A stretch of 64,000 nucleotides of DNA from Dyadobacter fermentans DSM 18053 (lineage in GTDB: Bacteria > Bacteroidota > Bacteroidia > Cytophagales > Spirosomataceae). The stretch spans positions 2,418,001 to 2,482,000 of the forward strand of contig NC_013037.1 of NCBI RefSeq assembly GCF_000023125.1, read 5' to 3'. The notes under the pieces are model-generated. The model searched no databases. It was not told the origin of the DNA and saw nothing but the letters and a program-made list of their open reading frames with translations. The position numbers were made by a program, and so were the translations under genes. The stretch's first letter is position 1, and the number at the start of each line of letters is the position of its first letter. Of the stretch, positions 9,804 through 17,542 are shown one piece after another.

Positions 9804-10436
9804 TCAAAGGTCTTTAAACAGGTTTTCGGAAATGGGCTGATTGAACTTTTCCTGCTGGAATTTCATCACGCTCTTGTCGCCGCCTTTCTCGAAAAACGCG
9901 AGCTCCTTTAACCGAAGCGAACTTTTGGAAAAATTCATCGCAATTTTGGAATAAATGTTCTTCAAACGGCGGTTCACGGGCGTGAGCACGATCTGGTACT
10001 GGTCTCCATCTTCCAGCACAGCCGACGAAAAACCCTTATTTTGCTGAAAATCACCATTCACGAGCCCGATCATCAGCTCCTTGATCTGCGCCGCCATGCG
10101 ACCGGCCTGGCCTACGTTTTTTTCCTTGTTTCCCTCCTGCACGCGCAACTTATCGCCGTTGATGAGGATAATGTATTTCGAAGGCGTCCGCTGCTCCCAG
10201 CGCATTTTGTTCTTTTGCTGGTAATAGAACAGCCCCGACGATTTTTCCGGCTCTTTCAGCACGGCCAATTGTTTCTCTTCGGTGAACGATGCCTGAATGG
10301 ACGTCGTTGCCTGCGACGTTTTCCGCAACTCGGCCAGCACCTTCTCCGGATGAGCCACCGGCTTAAACGACTGAGCCTGCGCACAATGCGCCGCCATCAA
10401 AACGGCTATTATGCCAAATATGCTAATGCTTTTCAT
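9804..10436 (-). CDS. LolA-like outer-membrane lipoprotein carrier protein
   Basis: A 210-residue periplasmic protein with a cleavable signal peptide ending near AHCAQA. The body matches the LolA/LolB-like fold: an early amphipathic region (TTSIQASFTEEKQL) followed by the conserved pattern SGLFYYQQKNKMRWEQ. LolA homologues in aryl-polyene clusters are thought to ferry the lipidated pigment across the periplasm, and this role is inferred. It overlaps the 3' end of the deacetylase gene by 14 bp and precedes the dehydratase by 2 bp, so it belongs to the same transcript. Confidence 0.8.
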   Translation of the reverse strand: MKSISIFGIIAVLMAAHCAQAQSFKPVAHPEKVLAELRKTSQATTSIQASFTEEKQLAVLKEPEKSSGLFYYQQKNKMRWEQRTPSKYIILINGDKLRVQEGNKEKNVGQAGRMAAQIKELMIGLVNGDFQQNKGFSSAVLEDGDQYQIVLTPVNRRLKNIYSKIAMNFSKSSLRLKELAFFEKGGDKSVMKFQQEKFNQPISENLFKDL

Positions 10437-11193
10437 ATGGTTCTTTCCCGATCAGCCGGGGAAGCGGTTCTATTTTAATGCCCATTTCGCGACAATGCCC
10501 GATGATGTCCGGCAGCGTATCCGCCGTAAGCGGCAGGTGATCATGCAACAGAACGATGTCTTTGGCCTTTAATTTTGAAATAATCTTCCGGATGAGCTGA
10601 TACTTGTTTTTGGCACGCGTATCCATGCTCCTGAGCGACCAGCCGATGGATTGCATTTGCAGATCCTTCAAAACAGCCGCATACCGCGGGTTGGTTACAC
10701 CGAACGGCGGCCTGAAAAACAGCGGTACATGTCCCGTGATGTCGCGGATGGCGTCGTTGCAGCGCTGAATGTCCGTCTGGAGCTTCTGTGTCGAAAACAG
10801 GGCTATGAGGTAATGATGGCTGTACGAATGGTTGGCAATCGTGTGCCCTTCCTCCACGATCCGCCGGAGCAGCTCGGGATGGCTCACGGCCTTCCTGCCG
10901 ATCACGAAGAATGTGGCTTTGAGATTGTTTTCGAGCAATGTATCGAGAATGCGCGGCGTCGAATCGGGGTCGGGGCCGTCGTCGAAGGTGAGCGAAATGG
11001 CCCTTATTTTTCCCCGGTTAATGGATTTCAGAAAGTAATTCGCCTGAATTTGTGCTGAGCCATAGGCAGTAACACTCACAAAAAGCAATGCGATCGCCGC
11101 CAGCACTATCCACAGGTAATCGGTTTCCCAAAAAATGATGGAACTGAGCGCCGCCGCGGTAATGCAGAAGATTATGAGAAGGTTATGCTTCAA
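10423..11193 (-). CDS. Polysaccharide deacetylase family protein, membrane-anchored
   Basis: A 256-residue carbohydrate esterase 4 (NodB) protein. Two hydrophobic segments occupy residues 1-45. The catalytic and metal motifs are present: TFDDGPDPD (catalytic base and metal Asp) and HTIANHSYSHH (metal histidines), then FFRPPFG. The start is a TTG that overlaps the preceding ketosynthase-like gene by 11 bp; no ATG occurs before the catalytic domain, so the rare start is well supported. In this cluster it might deacetylate a sugar or lipid head group attached to the pigment; that role is inference. Confidence 0.82.
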   Translation of the reverse strand: MKHNLLIIFCITAAALSSIIFWETDYLWIVLAAIALLFVSVTAYGSAQIQANYFLKSINRGKIRAISLTFDDGPDPDSTPRILDTLLENNLKATFFVIGRKAVSHPELLRRIVEEGHTIANHSYSHHYLIALFSTQKLQTDIQRCNDAIRDITGHVPLFFRPPFGVTNPRYAAVLKDLQMQSIGWSLRSMDTRAKNKYQLIRKIISKLKAKDIVLLHDHLPLTADTLPDIIGHCREMGIKIEPLPRLIGKEPYEKH

Positions 11194-12178
11194 CGGCTTT
11201 CAGCAGGATTAGTCCCAAATTGCTTTTTCTTAATGTATTACAAATAAACACATTTCTCACCTCACTATTCGCGCTAAGCATATCCACTGCATAATGCAAT
11301 GCAAATGCCGAGGCCGTAGGATAAATGCCCGCTAGCGCCAGGTAATTGGCATGCCGCGATGCGCTCGCCACAGGCACGCCCGTATGAAGTACCAGATCAA
11401 TGTCGCTGATCTGCAACCCGTTCCGGTCCAGAAATGCATCGATTTCCTCCTGCCCGTATTCCGCTCCGCCGCTGGTGTAAACATCCGCCAGTTCCGCAGC
11501 GGCATTACCCGCATTTTCCTGGGAAAGTATAAAAAACGACGCGCCGGAAGTGAGCGGAATGGACTTTTCGATCGTTAGTGAGGCATCGTCTCCGGCTTCC
11601 TGCCGGACATCCAGCCAGGCATCCAGCCGGAGTTCCAGGCGCTCCGTTATTTCATCCAGAATATCAATATGCTCATCCGCAGCGCCCACGAGCACATTAC
11701 GGTCGCCTTCGCGCAGGAGCATGGAGGCGTCGAGCAATGCGTGCTCGAACGACAGCGTGTTCTGCGTGTGCGTCATGTTGTAGCCGTGGTTGCCGAGGCT
11801 CAGCGAAATTTGCCCCGCCATGGTGTTGTGTGTCGATTGGATGAACGAAGTCGGCGGGAGCAACCCTTCGACAGTCAGAGAAGTGTTCAGGAATTTTTCG
11901 GTGTCCTGCAAACAGCCCAGCCCCGTCCCTACCACGATCGCGTCCGGCTGTTCGATGCCCGCCTGGGCCACGCAATCCTTCGCACACGCCACCGACATCC
12001 GCAGGATCTTGCTCATCCGGCGCAGCAATCCGGCGTCGATATAAGCCTTATAATCGGGGCTGATCAATGCGGAAGATGCCTCAACGGGCTGCAATGCTGC
12101 GGAAAAGCCTGCATTGCCAAACGTAGGCTGATTCGAGATCGTGGACGCCGCCGATATGTACAATGCCGGTTTACTCAT
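11183..12178 (-). CDS. Ketosynthase-like chain-length factor lacking the catalytic Cys
   Basis: A 331-residue thiolase-fold protein resembling the beta-ketoacyl synthase N-terminal domain. The segment STHNTMAGQISLSLGNHGYN aligns with the region just before the nucleophile of ketosynthases, but where the active-site Cys should be the sequence reads THTQNTLSF, so condensation is not expected. Such proteins (ApeC-like chain-length factors) form heterodimers with a true ketosynthase. The adjacent upstream gene encodes one and overlaps it by 8 bp, which supports a KS:CLF pair. A paralogue sits at the other end of the cluster (27836-28879). Confidence 0.75.
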   Translation of the reverse strand: MSKPALYISAASTISNQPTFGNAGFSAALQPVEASSALISPDYKAYIDAGLLRRMSKILRMSVACAKDCVAQAGIEQPDAIVVGTGLGCLQDTEKFLNTSLTVEGLLPPTSFIQSTHNTMAGQISLSLGNHGYNMTHTQNTLSFEHALLDASMLLREGDRNVLVGAADEHIDILDEITERLELRLDAWLDVRQEAGDDASLTIEKSIPLTSGASFFILSQENAGNAAAELADVYTSGGAEYGQEEIDAFLDRNGLQISDIDLVLHTGVPVASASRHANYLALAGIYPTASAFALHYAVDMLSANSEVRNVFICNTLRKSNLGLILLKAVEA

Positions 12179-13355
12179 ATTTCGTCAAAACCAATGATGA
12201 ATTATTCCCTCCAAAACCAAATGAATTGGAAAGTACCGCATTCACTTGCACGCCTGTTTCCAGCTGCGTCACGGGCACCAGGCCCGTTTCGGCAATGGCC
12301 GTTTGGTAATTGAGGTTCGGGAAAAGCAGGTTATGGCGGATCGCCAGCACCGAAAACACCGCCTCAATGGCCCCGGCAGCCGCCAGCGTGTGGCCGGTAA
12401 ATGCCTTCGTGGAGCTGAATGGCGGAATGCGGTCGCCGAAAACGTTTTGTAACGCTACCGACTCGGAATGGTCATTATTCTTCGTGCCCGTCCCATGCGC
12501 ATTCACGTACGACACATCGCTTAACCCGATTCCCGCGCGGCGGATGGCATTTTCGATGGCCAGCGTAGCGCCTTTGCCATCGGGCGACGAGGCGGTTTGG
12601 TGGTATGCGTCGGCGGCATTCGCCCAGCCGCTTACGTTGCAGATAGGCTGATTACCAGTCAGTTCAAGGCTTTTCTCTCCTTCCAGCAGCAAAAACGCCG
12701 CTCCTTCTCCGAGGTTCAGTCCGGCGCGCGATTCGTCGAAGGGCCGGCACCATTGGTCGTCGTAGATCATCAGCGAGCGGAAACCGTCGATGGTGAAGCC
12801 GCTCAATGCGTCGGAACCACCTACGAGCACACGGTCGAGCGTGCCTTGCAGGATCAGCCGTGCGCCGAGCATGATGGCATTTACACCTGAGGAACAGGCG
12901 GTTGAAAGTGTATTAATGTATCCCGAAATGCCCAGCTCTTTGGCAATGCGCTCCGTCGTGCTCCCGCTGTCGTGTGTGGTGAGCAGCCGGTAGTCGGGCA
13001 TGTTTTGCGATAAATAATCTTTGTAAAAAACCTCACTGCGGTCCATTCCGCCCACGGATGTAGCCGAAATGATGCCGGTGCGGATCACGCCGGAGCGTTT
13101 GTTATCGCCCCACGCCTCGCGGGCGGCCTGCAAGCCGAGCAATGAGGTCCGCGAAACGTATTCGGTCCCCACGCCTAATGCGGCACGCAGCTCGTCGTTG
13201 GAAGCTTTCACTTCGCCCGCCAGCGGTGCCCTGGTACCCTGCAAATATTGCAGCGGACCGATGCCCGTCCTGCCCTCGCGCAATGCACTCAGGTTTTCCT
13301 CCACCGACATGCCAATGGCCGACACAACGCCGATCCCGGTAATGCTAACGCCCAT
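12171..13355 (-). CDS. Beta-ketoacyl-ACP synthase (FabF/ApeO-like)
   Basis: A 394-residue condensing enzyme with an intact Cys-His-His triad: nucleophile in STACSSGVNA, first His in VNAHGTGTKNND, second His in FTGHTLAAAGA. It should extend the aryl-polyenoyl chain by decarboxylative condensation with malonyl-ACP. The length equals a FabF-type enzyme. It overlaps the Cys-less partner downstream by 8 bp and follows an ACP gene by 12 bp. Assignment to ApeO rather than ApeR is by gene order (adjacent CLF) and is tentative. Confidence 0.87.
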   Translation of the reverse strand: MGVSITGIGVVSAIGMSVEENLSALREGRTGIGPLQYLQGTRAPLAGEVKASNDELRAALGVGTEYVSRTSLLGLQAAREAWGDNKRSGVIRTGIISATSVGGMDRSEVFYKDYLSQNMPDYRLLTTHDSGSTTERIAKELGISGYINTLSTACSSGVNAIMLGARLILQGTLDRVLVGGSDALSGFTIDGFRSLMIYDDQWCRPFDESRAGLNLGEGAAFLLLEGEKSLELTGNQPICNVSGWANAADAYHQTASSPDGKGATLAIENAIRRAGIGLSDVSYVNAHGTGTKNNDHSESVALQNVFGDRIPPFSSTKAFTGHTLAAAGAIEAVFSVLAIRHNLLFPNLNYQTAIAETGLVPVTQLETGVQVNAVLSNSFGFGGNNSSLVLTKYE

Positions 13356-13367
13356 TCGGTGAGGTGA

Positions 13368-13628
13368 TTAAGCGGCTTTTCTTTTAAGGATATACTCCGC
13401 CATTGTGTTAATGGACTTAAACGCCTCCTTGCCCTCTTCGGGGTTGGTAAGCTGGATGCCGTGGTATTTTTCGAGCAGCACGATCAGTTCGAGCGCGTCG
13501 ATCGAATCCAGTCCGAGGCCCTGGTCGTTGAACAGCAGTGCGTCGTCGGCGATGTCGGCCACCGTCAGATCTTCCAGGTTGAGCTGTTCGATAATCTGTT
13601 TTTTAAGATCTTCTTTTAAACTATCCAT
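13368..13628 (-). CDS. Acyl carrier protein
   Basis: An 86-residue ACP. The phosphopantetheine attachment serine lies in GLDSIDALEL, the canonical DS(I/L) motif, and the overall acidic helical pattern fits. It carries pigment intermediates for the neighbouring ketosynthases. It lies 12 bp upstream of the FabF-like gene and 23 bp after the half-ketosynthase gene. A second ACP gene is at 17074; aryl-polyene systems typically use two (ApeE and ApeF), but which is which cannot be told here. Confidence 0.88.
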   Translation of the reverse strand: MDSLKEDLKKQIIEQLNLEDLTVADIADDALLFNDQGLGLDSIDALELIVLLEKYHGIQLTNPEEGKEAFKSINTMAEYILKRKAA

Positions 13629-13651
13629 ATTGCTGATTAATTGTGCGTCTG

Positions 13652-14278
13652 TTAATATGCCGCAACCGCGCCGGTTTGCGACAGGTGAAGGAGGTTTTCA
13701 CTGTTAAATTCCGTTCCACTGGTTCGCTCTTCCACCATAAAAAGGAAAACATCTGTGCCGGCCGCCGTCACTTCCAGCCATCCGCCCAGTAGCGCGCGGC
13801 TGCCCGAAGCGCGCAATATCCGGCTGTAATCCAGGTAAAAACCGGGAGCGAATTTAGGCAAAACGGCAAACATATTTTCGCCATACCATTTGTTGAGAAT
13901 GGCGATTTCGCCCAGCACGATATTGGGCAATGTATATACGAAAAGGGACGGGCTCGGCGATCCGCCCTGCTCATAAGAATGCAAAAAACGACGGTCGGTT
14001 TCCGCACTCGACGATGCATTGGCGAACACAAGGGCAATCTCATCGTCGGCGTAAGCTTCTGTAATGCCGGGATTGGCCCGCTTGATGAGCTCCGAAGCCA
14101 GGTAACCGGCCTGCGAAAGCACATCCATTTTATAAAATTTGGGGTAGGCCAATTCCTGCTGCTTGTAAATCTGCTTGAACCAGCTGTCCTCCGACGCGGC
14201 ATCGCGCCGGGCGATCACCTCGCCGTTCACCAGGACTTCGTCGGCCCGCAGGTTGCAATATGCTGTGATTACTCTCAT
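13652..14278 (-). CDS. Half-length ketosynthase-like protein without nucleophile
   Basis: A 208-residue protein not recognisable from a strong motif, but it aligns by eye with the N-terminal thiolase half of the Cys-less proteins in this cluster: TLPNIVLGEIAILNKWYGEN here against STPNAVAGNLALMSKTTGYN at 27836. ALLGGWLEV then matches the later LVG strand. No nucleophilic Cys follows the aligned segment and the C-terminal half of the fold (both catalytic His motifs) is absent. The ATG at 14278 overlaps the upstream ketosynthase stop as ATGA, so it is translationally coupled to it and may be its structural partner. Function is unknown; partner role is inference. Confidence 0.6.
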   Translation of the reverse strand: MRVITAYCNLRADEVLVNGEVIARRDAASEDSWFKQIYKQQELAYPKFYKMDVLSQAGYLASELIKRANPGITEAYADDEIALVFANASSSAETDRRFLHSYEQGGSPSPSLFVYTLPNIVLGEIAILNKWYGENMFAVLPKFAPGFYLDYSRILRASGSRALLGGWLEVTAAGTDVFLFMVEERTSGTEFNSENLLHLSQTGAVAAY

Positions 14279-15357
14279 AAGTTCCTGATCATCAACGAAG
14301 CATTGCCCCCACCGAACCCCGAAGCGGTTTTGAGGATCGTCCGCAGCGTTCGCGGTTCGTTTTCCTGAATGATATTCAAAGGCATGGACGTGCCCGCATC
14401 GCGGTAACCCAAACTTTTGATCAGCATGCCATTCCGCATCATCTGCATGCAAACGGCCGTTTCGATCACGCCTGCGGCGCCGAGCGTATGGCCGAAATAG
14501 CCTTTCAAACTATTCAGCGGCTTGTCCTGCAAGGAAAGCCGGTTGAATGCAATGGATTCCATTTCATCATTAAAAACCGTCCCCGTGCCATGTGCACAGA
14601 TGAAATCGATGTCATTTGCGTCGGTTCCGTGTTTCTGCATCGTCCGCGCCACGCTGCGCACCAGGCCCTCGCCTGTGCGCGACGGTCCGGAGATATGGTT
14701 GGCGTCGTTTGCACTTGTGCCTGTGAGCAGCTGCAACGGGGTGTTTTTGAAAACCGATTGCGTAGCCGAAACCAGCGCAGCCCCACACCCTTCTCCGAGT
14801 GTAATGCCGTTTCGCGCGGCGTCAAACGGCGCGCAAGGCTTGTCGCTTACGGCAAACAGGGATTGAAAACCGTACAGCACAAAGTCCGAAGCCACATCGC
14901 AACCCATCACGATAACATGCTCATATTGACCGCCTTCAATCATATTCCCAGCCACATTCAGCGTGAGCACGCCCGAAATGCAGGCATTGGAAATCACCAT
15001 CGGCAAATGCGCAAGACCGAACCGCTGCATTACCGCCGTGCAGGTGTCGCCAAACTGGTCTGAAAGATGGTCATCCAGCGCGCCCTTGGTGGAGCTGATC
15101 AGCACGATCGTGCGCTCGGAAGTGAGAATGGATGCGTCAATGCGTTGTTCGAGCGCCGCTAATGCCTTGATAACCAGCTGCTGGAAACGCAATGGCCCAT
15201 TCAGGCCGGTTATTTTGGACAAATGAATGTCTTCCCCGTTAAAACCCGCCGAAGTCACGAGCGCAATCCCGCTTCGGTTTTCGTTCAGCGCCTGCCAGTT
15301 AGCCTCCGCGCTGTCGCCCAGCGGGCTCACGATGACCTCCGCACCAATGTAAATCAT
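14275..15357 (-). CDS. Beta-ketoacyl-ACP synthase
   Basis: A 360-residue condensing enzyme. The nucleophile lies in ISNACISGVL, the histidines in CAHGTGTVFNDE and YFGHTLGAAG, so it should be active. The ATG at 15357 was chosen over one seven codons upstream because it gives an ATGA overlap with the thioesterase gene and starts right at the first strand (MIYIGAEVIVSPLG). The 3' end also overlaps the half-ketosynthase gene by 4 bp. It is somewhat shorter than FabF. It probably handles a different chain length or starter than the other two ketosynthases, which is inference. Confidence 0.84.
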   Translation of the reverse strand: MIYIGAEVIVSPLGDSAEANWQALNENRSGIALVTSAGFNGEDIHLSKITGLNGPLRFQQLVIKALAALEQRIDASILTSERTIVLISSTKGALDDHLSDQFGDTCTAVMQRFGLAHLPMVISNACISGVLTLNVAGNMIEGGQYEHVIVMGCDVASDFVLYGFQSLFAVSDKPCAPFDAARNGITLGEGCGAALVSATQSVFKNTPLQLLTGTSANDANHISGPSRTGEGLVRSVARTMQKHGTDANDIDFICAHGTGTVFNDEMESIAFNRLSLQDKPLNSLKGYFGHTLGAAGVIETAVCMQMMRNGMLIKSLGYRDAGTSMPLNIIQENEPRTLRTILKTASGFGGGNASLMIRNL

Positions 15358-15767
15358 AGGTCGTACTGCGCTTTCCATTCCTTATAAAATTCCGGCGAGA
15401 TCAGTTCCAGCTCGCGCGAATCGCGGTCGAGGAATACCTGCATTGTTTTGCCCGTAGCGCAAAGCTGGCCGGTGGTAACGTTAATCACCTGATATTCAAA
15501 CTGGATCTTGGCCGATTTGGTCGGAATGTATTTTGTAATCACTTTAATAACCTGTCCGTAATAAACAGGCGCCTTATGGTCGATCTCCGACTTCACGATG
15601 GGCGTCACGAAACCTTTGGCGTGAATATCGAGGTATTCCAACCCGTACTTCTTTCCAAAAGCTTCTCTTCCGTCCTCGAAAAATTTCAGATAGTTGCCGT
15701 GCCACACCACTCCCATGGCATCGGTTTCGCTGAATCGGATATCAATATCTATTTCAGAAGAAATCAT
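15354..15767 (-). CDS. Hotdog acyl-CoA/ACP thioesterase (4HBT/YbgC type)
   Basis: A 137-residue single-hotdog protein with RFSETDAMGVVWHGNYLKFFE, the classic 4-hydroxybenzoyl-CoA thioesterase active-site pattern (Asp in TDAMG, His in WHGNY). It could release the finished polyene acyl chain or hydrolyse misprimed ACPs, as ApeK-like thioesterases are thought to do. It overlaps the ketosynthase downstream by 4 bp and lies 18 bp from the dehydratase upstream, so it is part of the same operon. Confidence 0.85.
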   Translation of the reverse strand: MISSEIDIDIRFSETDAMGVVWHGNYLKFFEDGREAFGKKYGLEYLDIHAKGFVTPIVKSEIDHKAPVYYGQVIKVITKYIPTKSAKIQFEYQVINVTTGQLCATGKTMQVFLDRDSRELELISPEFYKEWKAQYDL

Positions 15768-15785
15768 GAACTCTGTTATTTGGGG

Positions 15786-16205
15786 TTATTCGCTTACTAC
15801 GATTTTCAACTCACAACCCAGCAATATACGCCCATCGAGCGAACTTTCGCCTTTTACAAGGTAAATATTTCCCAATTGGTGCAGGGGAGTGACAACCGTG
15901 CGGATCGTACCACCAACCGGAGGCAACTCAGTCACAAGCACTTTGCTTACCGCCCCGATAAAGCCGATTTTCGGCTCGCTGCCAGCCTTCCGGTCGAGGT
16001 AGCCGAACGACGCGGCGCAGGTTTGCGCGATGTGTTCGATCAGCCCCGTTTCCTGAAAAATGCCGTCCCGCACCAGCACATTGTCGCTTGTAACCGTAAA
16101 ATCCGACTCAAACCGCTCCCGCGTGGCGCTGATAAGGTTATCGACCATCACAAATGGCGGACGATGCGGAATAAAATCGGTGATAGCGTCTTTCGCGACG
16201 ATCAT
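15786..16205 (-). CDS. Hotdog 3-hydroxyacyl-ACP dehydratase (ApeP-like)
   Basis: A 139-residue FabZ-related protein. FIPHRPPFVMVDNL near the N-terminus carries the dehydratase His, and HIAQTCAASFGY corresponds to the second active-site region, where FabZ has Glu and this protein has Gln or a nearby residue. Proteins of this type (ApeP family) are described as partners of ApeI in aryl-polyene dehydration. The start codon overlaps the acyltransferase stop by 1 bp (TAATG). Confidence 0.78.
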   Translation of the reverse strand: MIVAKDAITDFIPHRPPFVMVDNLISATRERFESDFTVTSDNVLVRDGIFQETGLIEHIAQTCAASFGYLDRKAGSEPKIGFIGAVSKVLVTELPPVGGTIRTVVTPLHQLGNIYLVKGESSLDGRILLGCELKIVVSE

Positions 16206-17071
16206 TATTGAAAGAAATTGAAATAGTTAAACCATTGTTCCGGGAATGCCCTCACCTTTCGTTCCAGCTCTTCCACATACAATTTCGCAATTTCCTCGGG
16301 CTTCATTTTGGCCTCGATCGGCTTGGTGGCGCTCAAATGATAGCTGTATTTCCCGTCCTTCGCAGCAAAAACAAAGGTCACCGGCGCATTGAATTTGGAT
16401 GCGATCACAAACGGGCCGTACGGAAACCTGGCCTTGCGCCCCAGGAAATCCATTTCGATGTATTTGGCGCCTTCGAGGTAGCGGTCGGCGTGAATGGCCA
16501 CAAACTCGTTGTTCACCAGCGCATTGCGAATTGAAATAACATGTGAAAGATCGTCCTTGATCGCGATCACCTTGAACCGCGAGCCGCCGGTGGACAGATC
16601 CATGTATTTTTTGATGTTTTCGACTTCGGCGTCGAGCATCACGATGTTGATCGTAGGCGTGATGCGGCCTTTGAGCAGATTACCGGCCGTTTCCCAGTTG
16701 CCTACGTGGGCGCTCAGCAAAATTCCGCCCCTGCCGGCATCGCGGATGTCGATCAGATATTGCTCATTTTCAAACACATGAGAAAATTCCCGGTCCTTGC
16801 CCAGCAGGAACGCCGCCCGGTCCACGAGTGTTTGCCCGAAAATATAGAAATTCCGGCGGGCCATTTTGCGGGCTTCCGGGCCGGTGATGTGAAGGGTGTT
16901 CTGGTAAAAATCGAGCAAAGCCTTTTTGGGCTTTGCCGCGAAAAGATAATAATAGTAAGTAACCACGCGCAGGAGCCCATATGCAAATCCGAGCCCCAAA
17001 CTATTGATAAAAAACAGGAAAATCTTGTAACCCGTTAACGATCCCTTGGTCTTACCGTCCCAACGGCTCAT
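16205..17071 (-). CDS. Lipid A biosynthesis-type acyltransferase
   Basis: A 288-residue member of the LpxL/HtrB acyltransferase family: a hydrophobic N-terminal anchor, then LSAHVGNWE with the catalytic HxxxxE pattern of lipid A acyltransferases, and later AIHADRY. In pigment clusters such enzymes are thought to transfer an acyl chain to or from the pigment lipid at the inner membrane, and that role is inferred. The gene lies 2 bp after the ACP gene and overlaps the dehydratase by 1 bp. Confidence 0.85.
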   Translation of the reverse strand: MSRWDGKTKGSLTGYKIFLFFINSLGLGFAYGLLRVVTYYYYLFAAKPKKALLDFYQNTLHITGPEARKMARRNFYIFGQTLVDRAAFLLGKDREFSHVFENEQYLIDIRDAGRGGILLSAHVGNWETAGNLLKGRITPTINIVMLDAEVENIKKYMDLSTGGSRFKVIAIKDDLSHVISIRNALVNNEFVAIHADRYLEGAKYIEMDFLGRKARFPYGPFVIASKFNAPVTFVFAAKDGKYSYHLSATKPIEAKMKPEEIAKLYVEELERKVRAFPEQWFNYFNFFQ

Positions 17072-17073
17072 TC

Positions 17074-17319
17074 TTACAATGCGAGTTTCTTACGGACAAG
17101 TTGATAGAAATCCCCGAACGTCACGATTTCCTTGAAATCCTCGCCGGTGAGTTTGATATTGAGATTTTCATCGATAAGCACAACCAGGTCGACGTAGTCG
17201 AGACTGTCCAGATCCAAGGTGTCTTTCAGACTGTTTTCAGGAAGAATCAAATCCCGGTCCACCTCAAATTCTTCAGATAGGAAATCTCTGGTCTCTTCAA
17301 TTACTTCTTCCCAACTCAT
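17074..17319 (-). CDS. Acyl carrier protein
   Basis: An ACP of 81 residues with the carrier serine in LDLDSLDYVDLVV. An ATG seven codons upstream (17340) would also be in frame, but the predicted -7 box at 17346-17353 would put the transcript start at about 17340-17342, leaving almost no leader for that codon; the ATG at 17319 follows an A-rich stretch and was preferred. First gene of the ten-gene transcript that ends with the glycosyltransferase at 8254. The adjacent acyltransferase may use acyl chains loaded on it (inference). Confidence 0.83.
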   Translation of the reverse strand: MSWEEVIEETRDFLSEEFEVDRDLILPENSLKDTLDLDSLDYVDLVVLIDENLNIKLTGEDFKEIVTFGDFYQLVRKKLAL

Positions 17320-17345
17320 TTTAACGTCGTTAGCATACATAGCTG

Positions 17346-17353
17346 CAAAATTA
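17346..17353 (-). promoter_or_regulatory. Putative promoter of the ACP-to-glycosyltransferase operon
   Basis: The minus strand reads TAATTTTG, an exact match to the Bacteroidota TAnnTTTG box, 26 bp before the ACP start codon at 17319. The upstream partner is only T-rich (TTTT about 21 bp away), so this element is the main evidence. The 200-bp gap up to 17542 holds no other feature. Confidence 0.5.
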
Positions 17354-17542
17354 GTTTATTCTTGCCGATAGTTTAAAAATATTCCCAAATTTTCAAATTA
17401 ATGACCTGCTCCACACAATAAAATCCACTGGAAATCATTGCGGTTGACGGATGGAATATTGAAGGTTGACAAAAATACAAAATTTCGCTTCCGGGCGAAC
17501 CGCCGTTCACGAAGTAATGGTGGTGTTCCGGCTTCCCGGCGG

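Noticed and set aside
13652..14452. Longer start of the half-ketosynthase gene at 14452
   Set aside because: It would lie inside the upstream ketosynthase gene; the ATG at 14278 overlaps that gene's stop by 4 bp as in the rest of the operon.
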